Assembly (NCBI GenBank): GCA_021234155.1
Contig: JAJEKV010000033.1
Location: 7,616,635 to 7,680,634, forward strand
Direction of reading: 5' to 3'
DNA: 64,000 nt
From: Isoetes taiwanensis
Taxonomy: Eukaryota; Streptophyta; Lycopodiopsida; Isoetales; Isoetaceae
The notes under the pieces were generated by a model. That model saw only the letters and a program-made list of their open reading frames with translations, was not told where the DNA came from and ran no database searches. This document shows, piece after piece, positions 57,484 through 64,000 of the stretch (positions are counted from its first letter, which is position 1; each line of letters opens with the position of its first letter). Made by a program: the position numbers and the translations under genes.

Positions 57484-57495
57484 GCTCTGATACCA
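57484..57495 (-). other. E2 primer binding site (initiator Met-tRNA)
   Basis: The minus strand reads TGGTATCAGAGC one base from the LTR end (TGTGACG at 57497). Confidence 0.92.
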
Positions 57496-57496
57496 C

Positions 57497-58793
57497 TGTG
57501 ACGTCCCCTACTCGTATACGGTGCACTCACCGTATACAAACAGGAGTTCATCCCCCATACCAGCTCCATACTGATACAGGGCCCTCCACATATCACTGTG
57601 ACCGTGCTGGGTCCCCAGTGGGAAGAGTGAAGGGGTCATTTTACCCCGTCTCCCTCAGGGCCTACCTAGCTGCGGAAGCGTAAACATACATGTCAGTAAA
57701 CAATATCAACACATATCCACCTCGAAGGGTGGTACATCAACATCTGCATAGACAAAGATCAGCACAATACATATGGGAGATCCTACCCAAGGCTCAGACT
57801 CGAAGGGATGACCCGGCGGCTTGGGTCTCCGTGAGTTCATTGCGAGCATGAGTCCATGGCAATGGATTTGGGCGGCATAAGAACATGGCATAGGGTTGTC
57901 CAGTCCATCCGCCCCTCCCCGTGCACTTTGCGAGTAGGCTGAAAAGTGTTGGGACTGATCAGTAGCCCACCGATGCATAGCCAAAGGGGCTATTCCCCGG
58001 GTTGCATCTCCCGGTTCGATGGGGCAGGTAGGGATCACTCCCACCGAGGGGTCTACATCTTGACTCAAGGTGACTAGAGGGCCACCGCCCTTATTCGACC
58101 AACCCACTGGAAAGTGAACACCACTTCACTTCACGCAGTCGAGCCCATGCCTTACCCGCACTTTCGGTGGTAAGCCATTAGACCTAGTCACAATGATCCC
58201 CTGAGGCCTTATACACCGAGGGATCGCTTCAAGAGTCGAACACGAACCTCCTTCTTAGCCAGTCTGGCCCCTTCACCCACAACCAGGTGTGGTTCTTGTA
58301 TACAGGCCGAAACTACAGTGTGCTAGAGAGGCTACTCTAGGAGCATCAACTACCAAGCTTTTAGGTCTCTACCCCCTTCCCAATACAAGGAGTTCACACG
58401 CGAGATACATCATCCATATACATCACAGAAGACTAAAGAACTAGATCTAATCTATATCATAGAGTTAGGTTCTTAGTTAGAGTCTGGTATCTAGAGATCT
58501 AGATGGCTGCTAAGGGCAATTTAATAGGCTAAACCTACTGATTCAATGACTGGAAGACGGTTTAGGCTATTAAATTGACCAAATACCTGATCCTTGGCTC
58601 GCTCCTCCTGCTCTGAGTTCGACCATCCCCGCCGAACCGCCAATCAAGGAAAACTAATGGTGCAATTCACTTAGACAGAGTCTGGGAGGCGGTTTTGACT
58701 CCTGGGGCAGCCAAAACAGAGCTCTAGAACCCTATGGACGAAAATGGCAAGTTAGGGTTTCCTCCTACCTAAATAGACAAGGGGTTAGGGCTA
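57497..58793 (-). repeat. E2 5' LTR, outer end missing
   Basis: 1297 bases aligned with the first 1.3 kb of 46582-48169. The match ends at GGGGTTAGGGCTAG, and the sequence jumps to E4 gag (CGCTGCACTCATGACG). Confidence 0.88.
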
Positions 58794-60009
58794 GCGCTGC
58801 ACTCATGACGTAGGGGCAGTTCGTTGTCCTGTGACCTGGCTGGAAACTCCTGAAGCAAAGCTGCTTTTCTATGCACTCCTGCCTCTTTTCCTAGGGCATA
58901 GCCTGCAAAAAGGACCGCACTGCTTTGGAGTAGTTTGACCCCTCCTGCTTATCCTTGAAGGACACACCTGCTTTTCTCTTCTTGCTTCCCCTGGTTGCCA
59001 CCATACGGGGCTCTAGCTGGACCTGGACTGGCTGCCCTAGGACTATAACTCCCTGTTGCCTTGCCTTTATCCTGGTAATACTGTTGCCTCTGCCCGCTAT
59101 TCTGAGGTCCCGTCCCTTGCAAGCTTATTGCTTGGATTCTGCTTCCGATACTGTCTTAGGGTTTATTGCCCTTACAAGCTTGCGGATCTCATCATTCAGC
59201 CCCTCAAAATAGCTCTCCACTGCATGCTTTTCACCCAACTTTGGCACATAAAGTCTTAGTCTCATGAATTCCTCTGTATATTTCTGGACTGATTTGTTGC
59301 CCTGCTGCAACCTGTAAAACTCTTTGCATCATCTTTGGACTTGTGCTCTCTCGGGACGTAATGGCGCTTGAAAGCTTTAGCAAACTTTCTGAACCTGCAT
59401 GCATCCCTGCTTAAGCCATGGGCCTTGGCATAACCCTTCCACCAAATGCGTGCTGCTCCCTTCAGGTTAGCTGTCGCCACCCTGCCTTTGTCCTTGTCCT
59501 TCATACCATAGGCATTGCCATATTCACTCATTTCATCGAGCCCAAGCCTGCCGCTTCCATGCCCGACTGTTCTGCTTTGAGAATTGCTCGAGCTTCGGCA
59601 ATCACGTAGTCTACCTTCTTCTGGTAGTCCGAGGTTCTCGTCTCCTTGTGCCTGTCGTCCCTTCGGTCCTGGACTTGTTCAACCTCTTCCTCGGAATCAG
59701 AGTCTGAGTCCGAGCTTGAGTCGGAGGATTCCGTGCTGGGGGACCTCCTTCTCTTGCTCCTCCTCTTGTCCTTTCCTGTTTTCCGAGCTGATGCTTGTGG
59801 CAACTGAGCGTTGCCCTCCGAACCCACTCCTGCTTGTGCGGCCAGGAAAGCCTTTATCTGCTCGAGGTCCGTCCTCATCTGTGACATTTCCTCTTCTGGG
59901 GTTATGGGCCCAAATGCTTGTCTGGACTCCTTGCCGAGGGGTGGCCTCGGGGAGTCTCTGTTCTTCCCTATGGTCTCGGCGTTGTCGTTCCCCGAGCCCT
60001 AGGCCTCTA
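58794..60009 (-). pseudogene. E4 gag
   Basis: Same domains as the E2 gag: zinc knuckle near 58825-58865 with its last residues at the junction, capsid pieces at 59125-59531 (MSEYGNAYGMKDKDKGRVAT, ARIWWKGYAKAHGL), and the Ser-Asp-rich N-terminus at 59528-59887 (MSQMRTDLEQIKAFLAAQAG). Frame breaks at about 59330 and 59535. Confidence 0.85.
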
Positions 60010-60182
60010 GTGTATACACAAGTAGGTCATGGCTATAAGGTTAGTTTTATTTATTCTCTTGCATTATATATGTTTGTTGGTATAGTTGTGGAACAAAATA
60101 CATCAACAAAACATTTAAAGTGCAAAAGAAATTATATTCATATTATATAATATCCTAATACAAAACCTCCGGGATCAAGAGT
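60010..60182 (-). other. AT-rich spacer between E4 ORF2 and gag, possible intron
   Basis: Same sequence as 53830-53996, including the splice-acceptor-like TATACA(G) next to gag. Confidence 0.4.
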
Positions 60183-61375
60183 CTAACTATTCTTGAAATC
60201 GCCGGTAGGATGGGTTATCCTCAAGGAACTTCTTAACTTGGGCGTTCCTATCGAGCGTCCCAAGTTCCTAAGGACATTGGTTGGCGCCCCGCCTGTAAGG
60301 CTGTCACCAACTCCTCTACTCTGCTTGTCCGGATGTGTAGGCGCGGTTCTTTCCAATCTTCCCCCGGCCAGGTAGGGCACGGCCGGTCGAAAGGTCCGGT
60401 GCCATCGGCTCTCTTGACTAAGACGGGCGTAGTCGACATTTGCAGTTATTCGAGCATGCCTGCCAAAGCCGGGAGGTGCAATGAGCATGAACACTCCTTC
60501 CTCCAGCCCCGGACTGAATTTGCGGTGTATCACCGCTATTCTCCCATCCAAAGAAAGCGGGGCGGGTAGTACCTCGGCTGACGCATGGTTGTGTGTTGCT
60601 GACGACTCTCCTCCTGCTTGGCCTCCAGCTCTATGCCTTCCGGCGTATTCGTCGACCTCTACCTCAGTGATTTCTTGGTAGTCTCTGATTGTCGAGTCGA
60701 CCCGCCTGATGTCGATCCCTGCTCCTCTTGCTGGAGGTGGTGTCGAGGAGCTCGGCATCAAGATGCTGGTGGTCTTGCCGCGGATCCCCATCTGTTCCTG
60801 GAGGGCGTAGAACTCCTCCTCGCTTGGCGACTCTCGCTTCCATTATCTCGGCCTTCTGTTGTAGGCACTGGATATCTAAGTCGACTCCCAGATAGGTGTC
60901 GGCTTCCCTCACTTGAAGCGGGAAGTCTGAGGCTCCCCGGACGATGAAGTCATCCAAATCTGGTTGCTGCCATAGTTGGTGCAGCAACTCATCAAGCCGG
61001 AGCTCCCTGTCCCTGCATTCGGGGAGATTCTGGATGTCGCTGAGGAGCAGATACTCCTCGCCGCCAATGATGATGGGGGCTAGCTGAGGCTCCCGGACGA
61101 TGAAGTCATCCAAATCTGGTTGCTGCCATAGTTGGTGCAGCAACTCATCAAGCGAGCTCCCTGTCCCTGCATTCGGGGAGATTCTGGATGTCGCTGAGGA
61201 GCAGATACTCCTCGCCGCCAATGATGATGGGGGCTAGGCTTGTGATGCCTAGCCCAAGTGGGGGAGCGACTCGAGGGTCTGCCGGCTTCGCTCGAAGTTG
61301 GTTAGCTCCTCTTCTGCTTGCCGCCGTTCTTCCTCTGGAGTCTGGGTCGAGCTCCGTGTACTCTTATTTGGTCAA
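60183..61375 (-). pseudogene. E4 ORF2, shortened and frameshifted
   Basis: Aligns with 53997-55190 of E2. One long open piece (60664-61221) covers the two tandem units with LAPIIIGGEEYLLLSDIQNL and LDELLHQLWQQPDLDDFIV. The C-terminal domain (60183-60560) is broken by many small differences at CTG/CAG. Function unknown. Confidence 0.6.
60941..61235. repeat. Tandem duplication of 156 bp in E4 ORF2
   Basis: Units start ACGATGAAGTCATCCAAATC at 60941 and 61097. The period is a multiple of three (52 codons), so the duplication is in frame here. Confidence 0.85.
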
Positions 61376-61407
61376 TTTGGAGCAGTGTTGGGCATTTTTG
61401 GGGCATG

Positions 61408-61474
61408 GTCTCACACGTTGCGCCGAGGCCGAAAATGAAAAGTTCATTTTCTGTCCTGGCGCGACGTGTGAGAC
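61408..61474. repeat. E4 palindromic module c (between H3 and ORF2)
   Basis: 67 bases, GTCTCACACGTTGCGCC... to ...GCGCGACGTGTGAGAC, the counterpart of 55224-55290 with better arm pairing. Confidence 0.85.
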
Positions 61475-61618
61475 ATCGTCTCAAATTTGCTCAAAGTGTC
61501 CATTTTAACTAAAACAAAAGCCAGAATTCAATAACTTAACTTAATTAAGCAAGATTAGACATATTATTTAGCCAAAAACTGTTTATATTAACAAAAATTT
61601 TCTATTATTTACAAAATT

Positions 61619-62959
61619 TTAAGGGCGTTCTCCCTTGATGTGTCTAGCAAGATGCATGTCTTGCCTCATGAGTGTGACCCTCTTCGCATGAACTGTGCAG
61701 GCCGTCGAATCTTCAAAATGCTGCACTTTTTGTTCCGTTCCTCTGCGGGGCCAGCAACATCTCGTCTGGTCACTCTCATATCCATGTTGTACTCTGGATG
61801 ACCTCTCGGACTAGGCGGGCCGAGCAGTGCCGCGGGGAATCAAAACCCGTAGCTTCTGGCGAAAGTGCACGATCTCCTTGGGGCCCTCCTCTCGATCTCC
61901 TTCACGCCGGTCCTCTTCTTCCTGTTGCTCTAGGAGGCTTAGGCGGTGGTGGCGGCTTGAGTTTGGCTCTTGGTGGGTGTCCTCCTTGATAGTCCTCACT
62001 CTGTGCTCCTCGGTAATATGCGTTATCGCCTCCCTTCACCATGTAGGCGTTGTGCTCTCTTAGCTTCTTCGATGGACCTTGGCGGGGTCTATCCGTCGCC
62101 ATCTCATTTGTGGCAGCGGTGCTTTGACCCTATCCCGTCGGGTAAGGTGGGGAGCCTGCGCTGTCCGAGGCTCCGGGGTCGGGATTGCTGCTCTGGTGGA
62201 TCTTGCACACTCATCAGGTTGGGGCTTTTGTGGAGCTTGCCCCTTCGGTGTTGGGGACGTAATCTTCATCGGAATCGTCGGTGGAGGGCGGGGACTGGTC
62301 AGCTGAAGGTTAGTTAATGACTAAACCCTTTACTCGCTTAACACGAGCGACTCTTCTTTTGCCCACCTTAGTTGCCCTTAACGCCTTCTTCTTCTTGCTT
62401 CCCGGCTGTGTTGACGGCTCCTCCTGTTCCCTCTTCCTCTTCTTTTCTCGACGGCTCTTTTGGCCGTGCTTTTTGATCCATCTTTTGCAAGCTCCTCCTC
62501 CTCAGCTGGCTCAAGCCTCGGCTCCCTCTGTTCCTCTCGCTCCTCAGCCTCCTTCTCCGGAACCCAAGCTTGAGCTGCTCCTCGATGGTTGGCTCGGGGA
62601 ATCGGTGTCTCAGATCCTTCCTTCTCTTGACGCCCAGATCTTGTTCTTCTTTCTTCTTCATTTCCTCCTCGGCCCGCCCTTCTTCTTCTTTCTCCTTCCT
62701 TGCCACTTCTTCAAGGATTTTCTGCATAACGTCCGGCTGCTCTTCGCCCTGGACTTCTGTTCCGGCGTCGGAGTGGGCATCCTCCTCTACCTCTGTGTCA
62801 CCCCCTTCTTGATCGTTGTTGTTGCTGGGGTGCTCTTCGGACAACTCTCCCTCGCTTTGACCTTCTTGCGAGCGACCTTGCGCCCGGCATCTCCTGGAGT
62901 ATGGCGCTGGGCGGAGTGACACCTGGAGGGACTCTAGCGGTCTCTTTGGTCCTGGCCAT
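61619..62959 (-). pseudogene. E4 histone H3 fusion gene
   Basis: Start MARTKETARVPPGVTP at 62959, identical tail to E2. The acidic coiled linker is open over about 62368-62890 in one frame (QPDVMQKILEEVARKEKEEE). The histone-fold end is recognisable ([20 protein letters not shown], about 61640-61710, and KGERP-stop at 61619). Frameshifts in alpha1-alpha2 (61720-61830) coincide with lost CTG/CAG. Confidence 0.9.
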
Positions 62960-63060
62960 GCTTGACGGTTCGTCGATTCGAGCTGTGCGCCAGAAGATCG
63001 CCTTGGCAAACGAGAGCAGATTTTTTAAGGAAGAACGTGGAAATGGGGAGGGTCCTAGGT

Positions 63061-63070
63061 CTATTTATAG
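63061..63070 (-). promoter_or_regulatory. TATA box upstream of E4 H3 gene
   Basis: Minus-strand CTATAAATAG, 102 bases before the start codon at 62959. Confidence 0.75.
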
Positions 63071-63149
63071 ACGGGCCATTTTAGGTCAAATTTCAAACTA
63101 CCCTTCTGGGTCACTTAAACACCTAAATTTAAGCATTTCTAACCTCATG

Positions 63150-63216
63150 GTCTCACACATTGCGCCCAGACTGAAAATGAAAGTTTCATTTTTGGTCCTG
63201 GCACAACGTGCGAGAC
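63150..63216. repeat. E4 palindromic module a (leader)
   Basis: Same 67-base palindrome as 57008-57074. Confidence 0.9.
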
Positions 63217-63364
63217 ATGGTGGATTCTGATGCTAAATTTTATACTTTCTAAGCATGGTTTTAAGAATGTAACATACTAATTCTAGCTAATTCTTAGCTT
63301 AAAATTGGAATTGCCAAATTATTTTTCTGAAATTCATGACTTTTCAAGGTGTTTTGGGCTCGAT

Positions 63365-63431
63365 GTCTCAGACGTTGTGCCCAGCCCAAAAATGAGATTC
63401 TCATTATCTGTCCTGGCGCGACGTGTGAGAC
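63365..63431. repeat. E4 palindromic module b (leader)
   Basis: Same 67-base palindrome as 57223-57289. Confidence 0.9.
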
Positions 63432-63625
63432 CATCCTACTTTTTGGAGGTTTGGCTCACTAATTTTAATCTTTTTACATTCTCATTCACTTTAACTGTTA
63501 CTAGCTTAGCATATACTACAAAAATGAGAAAAAAAAAATTTCCATTTTTCGAGGTTTAAGGATCCTATCAAGTTAGTACTACTGGGAGCATGGTCAGTGC
63601 TTTGCTCTTGGTCTCCAAGAACATT

Positions 63626-63638
63626 GCTCACGATACCA
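63626..63638 (-). other. E4 primer binding site (degraded read)
   Basis: The minus strand reads TGGTATCGTGAGC, with CAGAGC of the normal site altered at its CAG. Confidence 0.75.
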
Positions 63639-63639
63639 C

Positions 63640-64000
63640 TGTGGACGTCCCCTACTGTATCACGGTGCACTCACCGTATACAAACAGAGTTCATCCCCAT
63701 ACCAGCTCCATCTTGATCTGGGGCCCTCCACATATCATCAGGACCGTCTTTGGGTCCCCATGGGAAAGAGTGAAGGGGTCATTTTACCCCGCCTCCCTCG
63801 GGCTACCTAGGCTGCGAAGCGTAAACATACATGTCGATAAAACAATATCAACACATATCCACCTCAAGGGTGGTACATCAACATCTGCATAGACAAAGAT
63901 CAGCACAATACATATGGGAGATCCTACCCAAGGCTCAGACTCGAAGGGATGACTGACGGCTTGGGTCTCCAGAGTTCATTGCGCATGAGTCCATGGCAAT
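63640..64000 (-). repeat. E4 5' LTR, start only
   Basis: Begins TGTGGACGTCC and matches the first 360 bases of 57497-58793; runs off the window. Confidence 0.85.

Larger units (their letters stand above)
46582..58793 (-). mobile_element. E2: chromodomain Ty3/gypsy element carrying a histone H3 gene (best-preserved copy)
   Basis: Minus-strand element of about 12.2 kb. Sense order: 5' LTR (truncated at its outer end), primer site, leader with two palindromic modules, H3-fusion gene, one module, N-terminally shortened ORF2, AT-rich spacer, gag, protease, RT, RNase H, integrase, chromodomain, polypurine tract, complete 3' LTR. The Met-tRNA primer, domain order and chromodomain place it among the chromoviruses. 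Inserted in the LTR of E3. Confidence 0.93.
58793..64000 (-). mobile_element. E4: partial copy closest to E2 (gag to 5' LTR)
   Basis: Almost a repeat of 52606-57860: gag, spacer, ORF2 with the same tandem duplication, palindromic modules, H3 gene, leader, primer site and the beginning of the 5' LTR. The stretch 62900-63600 is nearly identical to 56760-57460. There is no pol or 3' LTR. It is either the remainder of a tandem pair with E2 or a separately truncated insertion. Confidence 0.88.

Overview
The window is nuclear DNA from a land plant with a repeat-rich genome. It contains plant-type Ty3/gypsy retrotransposons primed by initiator Met-tRNA, a TRIM element, telobox motifs and nested transposons. 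I see no intact ordinary host gene. Almost everything is transposable elements inserted into one another.

Layout. (1) 1-10753: copy E1 of a large minus-strand chromodomain Ty3/gypsy element; only the last 5 bases of its 3' LTR are inside the window. (2) 10754-~17500: degenerate DNA transposon TnA, with a plus-strand companion gene converging on a minus-strand DDE-like transposase. (3) ~17500-21470: decayed plus-strand coding sequence, including an FCP1/HAD-like domain. (4) 21473-36050: plus-strand Tat-like gypsy element G (LTR, gag, protease, RNase H, RT), split by a complete 9.4-kb DNA transposon TnB at 25595-34991. TnB has terminal inverted repeats, a 3-bp target duplication, and the same two convergent genes as TnA. 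(5) 36050-46581: minus-strand copy E3 of the E family, carrying a 457-bp TRIM and a CpG-rich insert; its 5' LTR is interrupted by E2. (6) 46582-58793: copy E2, the best preserved, with a full 1588-bp 3' LTR and a truncated 5' LTR. (7) 58793-64000: copy E4, entering at the end of gag and running off the window in its 5' LTR.

The main result is the extra coding content of the E family. Between the primer binding site and gag, each copy carries two additional minus-strand genes. The first encodes a histone H3 fusion protein: an H3-like N-terminal tail starting MARTKQ or MARTKE, a long acidic/charged linker, and at the C-terminus the H3 histone fold. The second (ORF2) encodes a protein of about 510 residues that I do not recognise; it starts MAxSxFxRWYxA. 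TATA boxes lie about 80-115 bp upstream of the start codons (ORF2 only where its 5' end survives, in E1 and E3). Palindromic modules of about 57-75 bp precede the genes; their sequence is matched within a copy but differs between copies. The rest is a standard gag-protease-RT-RNase H-integrase polyprotein ending in a chromodomain. So one retroelement encodes both a histone and a chromatin reader.

Many reading frames are broken. Some stops look like C-to-T decay at methylated CAG, CAA and CGA. Many frameshifts, especially in E1 and E4 and in parts of the LTRs, sit at CTG/CAG and look like long-read basecalling errors at CHG-methylated sites. Frame integrity should therefore be judged with care.
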